DNA of 64,000 nt from Bosea beijingensis (GCF_030758975.1 NZ_CP132359.1:3724009-3788008), one strand, 5' to 3'. Counted from the first letter of the stretch, positions 8,527-17,935 are shown. A program made the numbers and translations. Notes: generated by a model from the sequence alone, not told the origin.

Positions 8527-10779
8527 TCAATCCTCGAAGCCGGCGAAGGGCGCCGGATCGAGGAAGCGACGCAGGACATTGCCCGTGACCCGGCTGACCG
8601 AGTTGTCATAGCCGTCGCAGGTCAGCGCGCAGGCCCAGGCGATCGAGCCCGTCGCGAACACCGCCCCGCCGGCCGCCGTCGGGAAGAAGGCGAGATCGGC
8701 CCGCACCAGCGCGTTCTGGTCGCCCATTACGCCGCGATGGAGCGTCCGCAATTCCTCCAGGGTCGGGACGCCGCCATAGTCGAGCCGGTCGGCCGTCGCG
8801 AGCCGCAGGATCTGCGGCGACGAGCCCAGGGAGGGCTCGATGCGGTCAACCTCCAGCCCGGCGGCCCCGCCCCCGCGCAGGCCGAAATCGCCGAGCGGCT
8901 GCGTGAGGTCGATGCCCTCGACCAGCCAGCTCACACGCGGATCGCGCGCATCCTCCAGCCATTCATAGGGGTAGGAGCGGGTGAAGACCTGGGCGTCGAA
9001 GCCGACGCCGACGAGCCGCTGCGGCGGCCGCCCATGCGTGCGCCAGAGCCCGGAGGGCTCGCCGGTGAAGGAGAGGCCGTTCTCGCCCGCCTCCCCCTCC
9101 CAGGTGCGCAGGCCGTTCATGCCGCGGCGGATCTCCAACTGGTGCGGCTCGCTCGGGTGCCAGGCGATGCGCCAGTAGAAGCCATTGCCGCCTAGATAGA
9201 TGTGCCGTCCGCCGCCGCGCTGATAGGCATCGAAGGCCTCGATCATGTTGAGGCTGTAATATTCCGGATGCGACGGCGTGATCACGCAGGCATAGGCCTC
9301 GAGCAGTTGCGCGCCGTGCCGGTCGATGTCGCAATCGGTGATGACGTCGTAGTCGAAGCCGAGCGCCTCGAGCCAGTCGATGATATGCGTGTCGTTGACG
9401 TAGTTGAAGGTGTTGCCGAGCGGGCGCATGTTCAGGATCGGCCGCTTCGCGGTCGAATAGCACCAGCCGCTGCCGTCGCTATGCGTGTCGTAGGTCGATA
9501 AGCCCAGTTCGCGATGCTCCTGGATATAGGCATCGTCGCGCGACAGCGCGATCACCCCTTCCAGCATCGCCTCGGCATGGACCTGGTCGAGCCGCAGCGC
9601 GCTGTTGGCATAGGCCAGATAGGTCGCCGTCGACGCGACGAGGGCGAGCCGGGCCTTCGCCTGCCCCGGCGGCGTACGGACGAAGAAGGAGACATAGCTC
9701 TCGACCGGATCGTCGCTGCCCTCGCGCGCCGTCAGCTTCAGCGCATAGAAGCCGCTGCGCCAGCCCTGCGGCACGCTCAGCGTCAGGTCGGGCGTCCAGC
9801 CGCAATCGGCCATGTCGTCGCGGTGGAAATGGATCGCGCCATAGAGTTCGGGCCGCTCCCGCCATTGCACCACGGAGCCGTCCCAGTTCGCGCCGCTCAT
9901 CGCGCGCATCGGCATGTGGCGCAGCCGGCCGTCGAGCCGATTGGTCGAGACGTCGCGCACGCTATCGCCCGCCATCTCACGCGAAAAATCCCAGGCGCCG
10001 ACCAGCGCCGGATCGGCCGGTGAGGGCGCGAGCATCTCGCAGGCGCGGCGCATGGCGTCTTCCGGCAGGACCTCGCGGAACAGGCGAGGCCGGTCGATCT
10101 TGCCGTCGTAATGGGCGCCGGTGAGCGGATCGGCACCGCCCTCCAGCGCTTGCGCCGCGAAGACCAGCGCCGTGTCGGTGGGCCAGGCCAGTGCAGCAGG
10201 CGCTCTGCCCTCGCGGGTGCCGCTGCGGTCGCGTCCGGCCTGTGGATCGAGGCTGCGCTGGGTCAGGCCGATTCGTCCCGTCGCGGCATCGTAGCTGGCG
10301 GTGACGAACAACCATTCCCGCTCGATCGCCGGCTTGGCGGAGCGCGCTTCCGCGCCGCCGGCCGCGCCCGCGACCGCAAAGACGAGATGGCCGCTCTCGT
10401 CCAGGCCGAGCCGCCAGCCCTGGGCAAGATCGCCGCGCCAGCGCGACAGGATGGTCTGGGCGCCGTCGAGCGGAGCGGTCGGCCAGATGAAGCAGCCCAC
10501 GGAGAAGCTTGCCGGCGCGAGAGCGGGCCTGTCGGCGATGATCGCTGCTGAGCCCGGATGGATCGGCTGGTCGCGCAGGGCGACCGGCCCGTCGATCGCG
10601 GTTCCCGGCTCGCTCAGCTTGAGGCCCGGCCCGTCCGGATCGGGATCGGCGCAGCGCACCCGGACGATCCTCGCCTGCGCCTGCTTCAGGCTCGGGCTCG
10701 ACAGATGGAAGGAGACGGTTTCGCCCGGCGAGACGACGAGCGGCCAGGCATAGCCGAGGACGGCGGTGGTATCTCTCAT
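8527..10779 (-). CDS. N,N-dimethylformamidase large-subunit-like amidohydrolase
   Basis: A 750-residue protein with the layout of the dimethylformamidase large subunit: N-terminal beta-rich lectin-like domains (about 1-370) and a C-terminal catalytic domain. Known dimethylformamidase uses iron bound by two Tyr and one Glu. Candidate ligands are Tyr387/Tyr390 (TATYLAYAN), Tyr430 or Tyr441 (GLSTYDTH, GWCYSTAK) and Glu506 in SHPEYYS. The 108-residue small-subunit gene lies 13 bases upstream. Both end the operon of a PotABCD-like importer, so the enzyme probably hydrolyses an imported amide. Dimethylformamide itself is not implied. Confidence 0.78.
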   Translation of the reverse strand: MRDTTAVLGYAWPLVVSPGETVSFHLSSPSLKQAQARIVRVRCADPDPDGPGLKLSEPGTAIDGPVALRDQPIHPGSAAIIADRPALAPASFSVGCFIWPTAPLDGAQTILSRWRGDLAQGWRLGLDESGHLVFAVAGAAGGAEARSAKPAIEREWLFVTASYDAATGRIGLTQRSLDPQAGRDRSGTREGRAPAALAWPTDTALVFAAQALEGGADPLTGAHYDGKIDRPRLFREVLPEDAMRRACEMLAPSPADPALVGAWDFSREMAGDSVRDVSTNRLDGRLRHMPMRAMSGANWDGSVVQWRERPELYGAIHFHRDDMADCGWTPDLTLSVPQGWRSGFYALKLTAREGSDDPVESYVSFFVRTPPGQAKARLALVASTATYLAYANSALRLDQVHAEAMLEGVIALSRDDAYIQEHRELGLSTYDTHSDGSGWCYSTAKRPILNMRPLGNTFNYVNDTHIIDWLEALGFDYDVITDCDIDRHGAQLLEAYACVITPSHPEYYSLNMIEAFDAYQRGGGRHIYLGGNGFYWRIAWHPSEPHQLEIRRGMNGLRTWEGEAGENGLSFTGEPSGLWRTHGRPPQRLVGVGFDAQVFTRSYPYEWLEDARDPRVSWLVEGIDLTQPLGDFGLRGGGAAGLEVDRIEPSLGSSPQILRLATADRLDYGGVPTLEELRTLHRGVMGDQNALVRADLAFFPTAAGGAVFATGSIAWACALTCDGYDNSVSRVTGNVLRRFLDPAPFAGFED

Positions 10780-10792
10780 GAGGAGCGGCCCT

Positions 10793-11119
10793 TCAGTCCA
10801 GCTTCTGCCCGGTCAGCGCTTCCCAGCGGATGGCGAAGACGGCCCATTCGGCCTCCGCCAGGCTGGTGAACACCCGATTGGGAAAGGTCTCGATCGAGGC
10901 ACCGCGCCGCCCCGGCAGACGGGCCAGTATCCAGCGGCGGCCCGGATCGAGGGTGATCAGGACATGGCGCTTGCCGACTCCGGTCCAGCGCATCCGGTGC
11001 AGCAGGCGCTGCAGGTCGTGGCTATGCGGGCCACGGGGCCGCGCCCGCATCTCATCGACCAGATCCTGACGGGATGGATCGACGGGCCAGTGCGCGGCGT
11101 CGGAATAGTTTACGAGCAT
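10793..11119 (-). CDS. N,N-dimethylformamidase small-subunit-like protein
   Basis: A 108-residue basic protein with no signal peptide. Its position directly before the large-subunit gene, its size (somewhat below the roughly 130 residues of known small subunits) and the motif RPRGPHSHDLQRLLHRMR support the call. In known enzymes this chain caps the large subunit and is needed for activity. It lies 66 bases after the binding-protein gene and 13 before the large subunit. The assignment rests partly on context. Confidence 0.68.
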   Translation of the reverse strand: MLVNYSDAAHWPVDPSRQDLVDEMRARPRGPHSHDLQRLLHRMRWTGVGKRHVLITLDPGRRWILARLPGRRGASIETFPNRVFTSLAEAEWAVFAIRWEALTGQKLD

Positions 11120-11185
11120 CGGCTTTGAAACCTCGGCATGGTGGCCGGCGTCGCGAGAACGGCGCCGGCCGATGGCGCGTGCGGC

Positions 11186-12274
11186 CTATTTGGTCAGCCA
11201 GGTCACCCAGCGCTCGCGCAGGGCGTTCCGGTTGGCGGCGATCCAGTCGTAATCCGCGATGACGAGCCGCGACCAGTTCTCGGGCCAGGACGGGCGGAAG
11301 CGGCGCTCCTCGGGCGGCACCAGATTCGGCGCCTCGCGATTATTGGAGTCGAAGGAGACCTTTTCGCTGAAAGCGACATGCTCCTTGCCGTCCTGCACGA
11401 AGAAATCGAGGAACTTGATGCCGTTGGCGACATTGGGACTGCCCTTGAGCACGGCCCAGTTGCCGACGTCGCGGATCGCCTGATTCCAGGTGAAGTCGAA
11501 ATCGCCGCTCTTGGCGAGCGGCACCGAGCGGCTGGAATAGACCATCATCATCACGGCATCGCCGCCGCGCATGATCTGCATCGCGTTGTCGCCGCTCTTC
11601 CACCAGGCCGCGACCTGCGGCTTCAGGGCGTCGAGCTTCTTGTAGGCCCGGTCGATATCCAGCGGAAACGCCTTGTCCGGCGCGACGCCATCGGCGAGCA
11701 GGGCCGCCAGCGGCACCCACCATTCGCGGTCGCCGGTATCCGGCAGGGAGCGCGGCCCCGGGAATTTCTGGACGTCGAAGAAATCGGCCCAGGATTGCGG
11801 CCCGCCATTCGGAAACGCCTTCTTGCTCCAGGTCAGCGCCATGCCGCCGGCCGTGCGGATGATACCGCGCGGAAAGCAGGCATTCGGCAGGGCATTGGCG
11901 ACGATTCCGGGCAGGCCGGCGCAATCGATCGGCTCAAGGATGTCGGCATGCTGGATCAGGTCGGGCGGCGTCGCGGTGACGACATCGAACGGGATGTTGC
12001 CGCTGCGTTGGCCGGCGCGGGCGCGCGCCCATTGATCCGGCAATTCGATCGGGACGGAGCGGACCTTGATCCCGGTCTGCGCCTCGAAGCGCTTGTAGAA
12101 ATGCTCCTGCAGGCTGCGTTCCATCAGCCCGCCGGTAGTGGCGACGATCACCTCCTGGGACTGGGCGAGCGCCCGGCCGCCGACCGCCAGGGTCGTCGCA
12201 CCAAGTGCTCCTGCCAGGACTTTACGCCGGGTCACATGGCGCCGGGTCGTCGAGATCTTGCTGTCGGTGGTCAT
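11186..12274 (-). CDS. ABC transporter substrate-binding protein, spermidine/putrescine (PotD) class
   Basis: A 362-residue solute-binding family 1 protein. The N-terminus has a twin-arginine-like export signal (TRRHVTRRKVLAG followed by a hydrophobic stretch ending GGRALAQ), so it may be exported folded. The mature domain starts EVIVATTGGLMERSL. It follows two PotBC-like permeases and the ATPase in one operon and precedes the dimethylformamidase-like subunits. Members of this class bind polyamines and other small organic cations; here an amide or amine is suggested by context only. Confidence 0.85.
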   Translation of the reverse strand: MTTDSKISTTRRHVTRRKVLAGALGATTLAVGGRALAQSQEVIVATTGGLMERSLQEHFYKRFEAQTGIKVRSVPIELPDQWARARAGQRSGNIPFDVVTATPPDLIQHADILEPIDCAGLPGIVANALPNACFPRGIIRTAGGMALTWSKKAFPNGGPQSWADFFDVQKFPGPRSLPDTGDREWWVPLAALLADGVAPDKAFPLDIDRAYKKLDALKPQVAAWWKSGDNAMQIMRGGDAVMMMVYSSRSVPLAKSGDFDFTWNQAIRDVGNWAVLKGSPNVANGIKFLDFFVQDGKEHVAFSEKVSFDSNNREAPNLVPPEERRFRPSWPENWSRLVIADYDWIAANRNALRERWVTWLTK

Positions 12275-12317
12275 CGCGAGGCTCCCCTTGTTTGGCCTTC
12301 GGAATGCGGGTCGGTGG

Positions 12318-13154
12318 TCAGGAACTGGGCGGGTTGGTCCGGGTGCGGCGGTCGAGCCGGCTCTTGACGAGATGGCTGCCGACCAGGGCCGCGACGGTGA
12401 GCAGCGTCAGCATCGTCGCCACGGCGGCGAGTGTGGGCGAGACGTTGTAGTCGATGTCCTCGAACATCTTCCGCGGCAGGGTCTTGCGATCGAGATTGGA
12501 GATGAAGAACGACACCACCGCCTCGTCGAAGGAGATGATGAAGGCGAAGAGCGCGGCCGAAACGACGCCGGGCGCGATCAGCGGCAAGGTGACATGCCGG
12601 AAGGTGCGGAACGGCCCCGCGCCGCAGGACAGGGCCGCCCGCTCGAGATCGACGTCGAAACGATAGAGGGCCGCCAGAACGGTGAAGACCACGAAGGGCA
12701 AGGCGAGGATGGTGTGAGCCATCGCGAAGCCGAGCAGCGTCCCCGTCAGGCGCAACTGCTCGAAGACGAGGAACATCGCGACCGCGAGCGCGATATGCGG
12801 CACGATGACGGGGCCGATGACGAGCAGTTCGACGAGGCCCTTGCCCGGCAGGCGGCCGCGCACCAGCGCCAGCGCCAGCATCGTCCCGATGACGGTCGCG
12901 GCCAGCGTCGCGATGACGCCCGCCTCCAGGCTGAACAGCGTCGCGTTGATCCAGTCGGCATCGCCGAAATACTCGCGATACCAGCGCAACGAAAAGCCGG
13001 CAGGCGGAAAACGCAGATAGCGCTCGGGCCCGACCGACATCGGCGCGATCACCAGCGTTGGCAGCAGCAGGAAGACCGTGACCGCATAGGCGGCGGCGCC
13101 GAGCGTCGCGCGGCCGACATTGCGGGACGGCGCGTTGCGGGCCGGGGCGCTCAT
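12318..13154 (-). CDS. ABC transporter permease, PotC class
   Basis: A 278-residue inner-membrane permease with about six membrane segments. The coupling loop is visible as LERAALSCGAGPFRTFRHVTLP. ATG at 13154 overlaps the previous stop by 4 bases, giving translational coupling; longer upstream frames lie inside the neighbouring permease and are rejected. It is the second permease of the PotABCD-like importer. Confidence 0.9.
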   Translation of the reverse strand: MSAPARNAPSRNVGRATLGAAAYAVTVFLLLPTLVIAPMSVGPERYLRFPPAGFSLRWYREYFGDADWINATLFSLEAGVIATLAATVIGTMLALALVRGRLPGKGLVELLVIGPVIVPHIALAVAMFLVFEQLRLTGTLLGFAMAHTILALPFVVFTVLAALYRFDVDLERAALSCGAGPFRTFRHVTLPLIAPGVVSAALFAFIISFDEAVVSFFISNLDRKTLPRKMFEDIDYNVSPTLAAVATMLTLLTVAALVGSHLVKSRLDRRTRTNPPSS

Positions 13155-14020
13155 GCCGACCCCACGAAGCGGTCGAGCCGCACCGCCCGCTTGAAGATGA
13201 GCACCAGCAGCAGGACGAAGGCGAGCAGAACTCCGACCAGCGCGCCGGCAAAGGACCAGTCCAGCATCTCCCGCACCTGCTGGGAGACGAGCGTGGCGAT
13301 CATCATCTGACGGGGGCCGCCGACCAGGGCCGGCGTGACGAAGAAGCCGAGCGCGAGCAGGAACACCATCAGGCAGCCCGAGGTCACGCCCGGCAGCGAG
13401 AGCGGAAAGATCACCTCGCGGAAGGTCGCCCATTCGGAGGCGCCCAGCATCTGCGCGGCACGGCCGTAATCCTCAGGGATGCCGCGCAGCGCCGAATAGA
13501 TCGGCAATACCATGAAGGGCAGCAAGACATGGCTCATCGCGAGCACGACCGCGCCTTCGGTGTAGAGCAGCGTCAGGGGCTGATCGATGATGCCGGAACC
13601 GATCAGGAGCTGGTTGACGACGCCGTTCTTCTGCAACAGCACCATCCAGGCATAGGTGCGCACCAGGACCGAGGTCCAGAGCGGCAGCAGCACGGATGCG
13701 ACGAGAACCGCGAGCTTGAGCCCGCTGCTGCGCGCCATGACCCAGGCCAGCGGCCAGGCCAGGATCAGCGTCAGGACGGTGACAGCGGCGGCGATCCGCA
13801 AGGTGCGCAGCATGACGCGCAGATAGACCGGCTCCGTCAGGGCACGCTGGTAATGGGTCAGGGTCGGCGCCGGCAGGAACAGGCTCTCATGCAGCAGCGA
13901 GGCCAGCGGCAGGATGAAGGTGACCAGCGCGAGCACGAGGAACGGCGCGGCAAGGGCCAGGCTCGCCGCCGTGCTGTAATGGCGCCCGCCGAGCAGCCAG
14001 GCCTTCGGACGCGCCGTCAT
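13151..14020 (-). CDS. ABC transporter permease, PotB class
   Basis: A 289-residue membrane permease. It has a long N-terminal membrane span (LALAAPFLVLALVTFILPLA), further spans, and the coupling loop GRAAQMLGASEWATFREVIFP. It overlaps both the ATPase gene upstream and the PotC-type gene downstream by 4 bases each. It forms the heterodimeric channel of the importer with the PotC-type protein. Confidence 0.9.
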   Translation of the reverse strand: MTARPKAWLLGGRHYSTAASLALAAPFLVLALVTFILPLASLLHESLFLPAPTLTHYQRALTEPVYLRVMLRTLRIAAAVTVLTLILAWPLAWVMARSSGLKLAVLVASVLLPLWTSVLVRTYAWMVLLQKNGVVNQLLIGSGIIDQPLTLLYTEGAVVLAMSHVLLPFMVLPIYSALRGIPEDYGRAAQMLGASEWATFREVIFPLSLPGVTSGCLMVFLLALGFFVTPALVGGPRQMMIATLVSQQVREMLDWSFAGALVGVLLAFVLLLVLIFKRAVRLDRFVGSA

Positions 14021-15117
14021 GGCGCCCCCTCGAAGACGCGCGCATCGGCAGCCGACCAGCGCAACCCCACGGACTCGCCAATCGTCGGCACGGATGCGCC
14101 AGCCGGCAGGCGCAGTTTCAGGACCTGCCGCTCCGGTGTCGCCAGCAGCAATGTCGTAGCGTTGCCGACATAGATCGCTTCCTGCACACGAGCAGCGAGC
14201 AACCCTTCACCTGCCCCGGTCAGGACAAGCCGCTCCGGCCTGACGGCGACGCGAACCGCGGCTCCGGGCGCGACATCACGAACCGCGGTCGCGGGAACAG
14301 CGTGCCTCTCACCCAGTCCGACGGTAATCTCCGCTCCCGCGGCTGCCGCCGCGCGCGCGGTCCCGGCGATGAAATTGGTCTCGCCGATGAAGCCGGCGAC
14401 GAAGGCGCTTTGCGGCGCCTCATAGAGCGCATGAGGCGTACCGATCTGCTGCAGCCGGCCATGGTCCAGCACGGCGACGCGGTCGGCCATCGTCAGCGCC
14501 TCGGTCTGGTCATGCGTCACGAAGACGACGGTGACCCCGATCTCGCGCTGCAGATGCTTGGTCTCGATCTGCATCTCCTCGCGCAGATTCTTGTCGAGGG
14601 CGGAGAGCGGCTCGTCCATCAGGAGCACGCGCGGCTTGTAGACGATGGCCCGGGCGATCGCGACGCGCTGCTGCTGGCCGCCGGAAAGCTGCGAAGGCTT
14701 GCGCTCGCCGAAGCCCTCCAGCCTGACGGTCGCGAGCGCCTGGCGCGCCCTGTCCTCGCGCTCGGCGCGGCCGACGCCGCGCATCTTGAGCGGAAAGGCG
14801 ATGTTCTCGAGCACGCTCATATGCGGGAAGAGCGTATATTTCTGGAAAACCATGCCGAGATTGCGCCGGCTCGGCGGCGTCCAGGTCACATCCTCGCCGC
14901 CGACGAGAATACGGCCCTCGTCGGGATATTCGAAGCCTGCGATCGCCATAAGGATCGTCGTCTTGCCCGATCCGGACGGCCCGAGCAGCGCAAGGAACTC
15001 GCCCGGCTCCACGGCAAGCGAGACGCGATCGACTGCGGTGACGGCCCCGAACCGCTTGACGGCGTCACGGACCTCGATCCCAACCGAGTGGCTGAACGCG
15101 TCGACTGCCCGCAACAC
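14017..15117 (-). CDS. ABC transporter ATP-binding protein, PotA class
   Basis: A 366-residue ATPase. Walker A GPSGSGKTT (46-54), the Q-loop in VFQKYTLFPH, signature LSGGQQQR, Walker B VLLMDEPLSALD and the switch His in VFVTHDQTEA are all intact. A C-terminal TOBE-type domain follows from about residue 275. It is the first gene of a six-gene operon (ATPase, two permeases, binding protein, two dimethylformamidase-like subunits). Operator copy 2 lies about 30 bases upstream of its start. Confidence 0.92.
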   Translation of the reverse strand: MLRAVDAFSHSVGIEVRDAVKRFGAVTAVDRVSLAVEPGEFLALLGPSGSGKTTILMAIAGFEYPDEGRILVGGEDVTWTPPSRRNLGMVFQKYTLFPHMSVLENIAFPLKMRGVGRAEREDRARQALATVRLEGFGERKPSQLSGGQQQRVAIARAIVYKPRVLLMDEPLSALDKNLREEMQIETKHLQREIGVTVVFVTHDQTEALTMADRVAVLDHGRLQQIGTPHALYEAPQSAFVAGFIGETNFIAGTARAAAAAGAEITVGLGERHAVPATAVRDVAPGAAVRVAVRPERLVLTGAGEGLLAARVQEAIYVGNATTLLLATPERQVLKLRLPAGASVPTIGESVGLRWSAADARVFEGAP

Positions 15118-15147
15118 CGTTCCCCTTCATTTTGATGTAGGTTATTT

Positions 15148-15155
15148 GATATATC
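15148..15155. promoter_or_regulatory. Putative GntR operator, copy 2 (GATATATC)
   Basis: A perfect 8-base palindrome in the divergent region between the importer operon (start 15117) and the GntR gene. The extended form ATTTGATATATC (15144-15155) is identical to copy 1 read on the other strand. Its position suits simultaneous control of the importer operon and autoregulation of the GntR gene. Confidence 0.6.
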
Positions 15156-15287
15156 GAACTTGGCAAGCCGGTTTTCCGACCAGTGCCACGCAGCGTCGGA
15201 ACACGCCTGAGTTGCGCGTTTCACGGCCCGGCGATTTGCTTTATGGCTGATTCGGCGAGCTTTAGGCCTCGTGAAGGACAGGACAGC

Positions 15288-16046
15288 GTGACGGGCGCCG
15301 AAGACAATTTTCTACAGGGCGGCATGATCGAGCCGGTGGCGCGCGATAGCCTGACCCGCATCGTCTACAACAATCTGCGCGTCGCGCTGATGGAGGGCCG
15401 GTTCTGGCCGGGCCACCGCTTCAAGATCCGCGATCTCGCCGCCTCGATGCACGTCTCGGAGACGCCGATCCGCGAGGCGCTGATGCAGCTTGTCCGCGCG
15501 CGGGCGCTGGAGCTGATCGACGGCCGCTCGATCATCGTCGCGCATATGTCGCTGCCGCAATATCTCGAACTGCGGCAGATCCGGCTGTTCCTCGAAGGGC
15601 TGGCGGCCGAGAGCGCGACGCCGAAGATCGGCGAGAAGGGCATCGCGCAGATGACGGCGCTGCACGACGAGCTGGCGCTGGCCGAGGAGGAAGGCCGCTG
15701 GTCGGATGCGGTGCGCGCCAACTGGCGCTTCCACCACCGCCTCTACGAGGCGGCCGAGATGCCTGAGCTCCTCGCCATCCTCGACGATATCTGGATGCGC
15801 AACGGGCCGCTGCTCAACTACCACTACCCGCATGCGCGCCCGACCTATCCGGGCCCGCACGAGCATTTACGCATCCTCGAACGCCTGCAGCAGCGCGACG
15901 CGGCCGGCGTGCGCGAGGCCGTCCAGACGGACATGATCCAGGGCGGGCTCAAGCTGGTCGAGCTGCTGAAGGCTGGCGGCGATACCCGGAATATGAGCCG
16001 AGAGGGCGGCGCTCAGCCCCCTTCCCGCTCCCGTGCCTCGCGGTAG
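15288..16046 (+). CDS. GntR-family transcriptional regulator, FCD subfamily
   Basis: A regulator of about 252 residues: an N-terminal winged helix (IRDLAASMHVSETPIREAL is the GntR recognition region) and an all-helical FCD sensor domain with the usual histidines (WRFHHRLYEAAE, HEHLRILERL) that hold a metal or acid ligand. GTG at 15288 is preferred because AAGGACAGGA lies just upstream; ATG at 15243 is in frame but has no ribosome site. It is the only regulator inside the 2781-24727 cluster and is the likely reader of the GATATATC sites. Its last 34 bases overlap the opposing transketolase gene. Confidence 0.85.
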   Translation: MTGAEDNFLQGGMIEPVARDSLTRIVYNNLRVALMEGRFWPGHRFKIRDLAASMHVSETPIREALMQLVRARALELIDGRSIIVAHMSLPQYLELRQIRLFLEGLAAESATPKIGEKGIAQMTALHDELALAEEEGRWSDAVRANWRFHHRLYEAAEMPELLAILDDIWMRNGPLLNYHYPHARPTYPGPHEHLRILERLQQRDAAGVREAVQTDMIQGGLKLVELLKAGGDTRNMSREGGAQPPSRSRASR

Positions 16047-17011
16047 GAGCGAACGATCGCGGCCGCGGTCAAGCCGTAGTGCTCGAACAGGTAGGGCGTC
16101 GTCCCGCCTTCGGCGAAGACGTCGCGAACGCCGACCCGGGCGAAACCGGTCCTGACGCCCCGCTCCATCAGCAATTCGGCCACGGCGCTGCCGAGGCCGC
16201 CGATGATCGAGTGGTTCTCGGCCGTGACCACCGCCCTGAGGCCGGTAGCAAGCTCGGCGATCCCGGGATCGAGCGGCTTCAGCGTCGGCACGTCCGCGAC
16301 GCCGACGGCGATGCCCTCCGCGGCGAGGAGATCGGCGGCCAGCAAGGCCTGCTCGACCATGAGGCCGCAGGCGAGGATGAGCCCCTCGCCCGGCTTGCGC
16401 AGCAGGCGCAGCTTGCCGAGCGGTATCACCCCTTCCTGTTCGATCATGCCGGTCTCGGTCCCATCGGCGCGTTTCAGCCGCAGATAGACCGGCCCGTCAT
16501 GAGCGGCGGCGGCGCGGACCGCGGCGGGCACCTCGGCGGCGTTGCTCGGCTCGATCACCGTCATATTGGGCAAGGCCCGCATCAGCGCGATGTCGTCGAT
16601 CGCCTGATGCGAGACGCCGAGCATCGTCGTCAGCCCTGGGATCACGCCGACAATCTTCACGTTCAGGTTGGGATAGGCGACCTGCATCGCGATCTGGTCG
16701 TAGCAGCGCCGCGTCGCGAAGACGCAGAAGGAATGCACGAACGGGATCTCGCCGCTCCGCGCCATGCCGCCGGCGAGGCCGACCATGTTGGCCTCGGCGA
16801 TTCCGACCTGATGAAAGCGCGCCGGCAGCGCGTCGCGGAAGAGGTCCGTCTCGGTCGAAAGGGTCAGGTCGGCGGTCAGGCAGACGATGCGTGGATCGCG
16901 CCGCGCCAGATCGAGCAGCGTCTCGCCATAGAACTTGCGGTTGGGGGCGGCCGCGGCGCCCCGCTGGTTGAAATCCTGAACCGTCAACCCGTCTGTCGTG
17001 ATGCTCGTCAT
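16013..17011 (-). CDS. Transketolase C-terminal subunit (pyrimidine-binding and C-terminal domains)
   Basis: A 332-residue protein covering the second half of a transketolase-type TPP enzyme. It includes the pyrimidine-domain glutamate region (FHQVGIAEANMVGLAGGMA) and a C-terminal domain with TAENHSIIGGLGSAVAE. The N-terminal half is the preceding gene, overlapping by 4 bases (ATGA), so the two chains form one split enzyme. It transfers two-carbon ketol units; the acceptors here are unknown. The split form is common in carbohydrate-catabolic clusters. Confidence 0.88.
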   Translation of the reverse strand: MTSITTDGLTVQDFNQRGAAAAPNRKFYGETLLDLARRDPRIVCLTADLTLSTETDLFRDALPARFHQVGIAEANMVGLAGGMARSGEIPFVHSFCVFATRRCYDQIAMQVAYPNLNVKIVGVIPGLTTMLGVSHQAIDDIALMRALPNMTVIEPSNAAEVPAAVRAAAAHDGPVYLRLKRADGTETGMIEQEGVIPLGKLRLLRKPGEGLILACGLMVEQALLAADLLAAEGIAVGVADVPTLKPLDPGIAELATGLRAVVTAENHSIIGGLGSAVAELLMERGVRTGFARVGVRDVFAEGGTTPYLFEHYGLTAAAIVRSYREAREREGG

Positions 17012-17868
17012 GCTGCATCCTCGCTGGAAAGAGCAGCCAGCGCGGCGGCGGCCACATCGGCAGGCAGTTTCAGGTTATGCGCCAGGATGCCTTCCAATGC
17101 CGGCACGCCCTTGCCGGGAAGCGTGCGGACGACGAGGCAGGTCGGCTTGCCGGCGGTCGTCCGCGCTCCGTCAAGTGCTGCCAGCAGCGCCGGAATGTCA
17201 TGGCCATCGACGTTGTGCTGCGCCCAGCCGAAGCTCGCGAACTTGCCGGCGATCGGCTCCAGCTTGACCACCTGGTCGACATGCCCCTCGACCTGCATGC
17301 GGTTGTCGTCGATCAACAGGCAGATATTGTCGAGGCCGAGGCTGCCGGCGAGCAGCGCCGCCTCCCAGACCTGTCCCTCCTGCAGCTCGCCATCGCCGAG
17401 AACAACGTAGACGCGCGCGCCATCACCCCGCCGGCGCGCGGCCAGCGCCATGCCGATTCCGACCGAAAGCCCCTGGCCGAGCGAACCGCAGGTCGCCTCG
17501 ATCACGGTACCCAGGCGCTCGGAGGCATTGACCTCGAAGGGTGAGCCATCCTTGCAGTAATCGGGGAGGCCCTCCGCCGGGACGAGCCCGCGCTCGGCCA
17601 GCGTGGCGTAGAAGATCGCCGTGTTATGCGCCGTCGAGAGCAGCAGGCGGTCGCGCGAGATCCAGTCCGGATCGGCCGGGTCGAGCCGAAGCTCCGCGAA
17701 GTAGAGCACGGTGAAGAGATCCGCCGCGCCGAGCCCCTGCTGCACGTAGCCCTGCCCGGTCGGCGCCACCAACTCGATGACCTTGCGCCTGAGCCGCAGG
17801 GCGATTTCGGAAAGTTCGCGGGGATCGCGAATGCGCCGTTCCGGCTGGCGATCGGCGACAGCGCTCAT
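17008..17868 (-). CDS. Transketolase N-terminal subunit (TPP-binding)
   Basis: A 286-residue chain holding the TPP pyrophosphate-binding domain: the GDGELQEGQVWEAA motif and a downstream Asn in DDNRMQVEG bind Mg-TPP, and TCGSLGQGLSVGIGMA is typical. ATG at 17868 follows AAGGAGCGGG; upstream in-frame starts lack a ribosome site. It is coupled to the C-terminal subunit. Operator copy 3 lies about 70 bases upstream in the divergent region shared with the acid-sugar kinase gene. Confidence 0.9.
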   Translation of the reverse strand: MSAVADRQPERRIRDPRELSEIALRLRRKVIELVAPTGQGYVQQGLGAADLFTVLYFAELRLDPADPDWISRDRLLLSTAHNTAIFYATLAERGLVPAEGLPDYCKDGSPFEVNASERLGTVIEATCGSLGQGLSVGIGMALAARRRGDGARVYVVLGDGELQEGQVWEAALLAGSLGLDNICLLIDDNRMQVEGHVDQVVKLEPIAGKFASFGWAQHNVDGHDIPALLAALDGARTTAGKPTCLVVRTLPGKGVPALEGILAHNLKLPADVAAAALAALSSEDAA

Positions 17869-17935
17869 TGGCCCCGCTCCTTCATGGCAACCTCCCGATG
17901 GGCTCGTCTCGGCCCGTGGACGCAATCGACTATAT

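Noticed and set aside
12138..13310. Long plus-strand frame of 390 codons across the PotC-type permease
   Set aside because: Very Arg/Asp/Gln-rich translation typical of the antisense strand of GC-rich genes; the permease on the minus strand explains the region.
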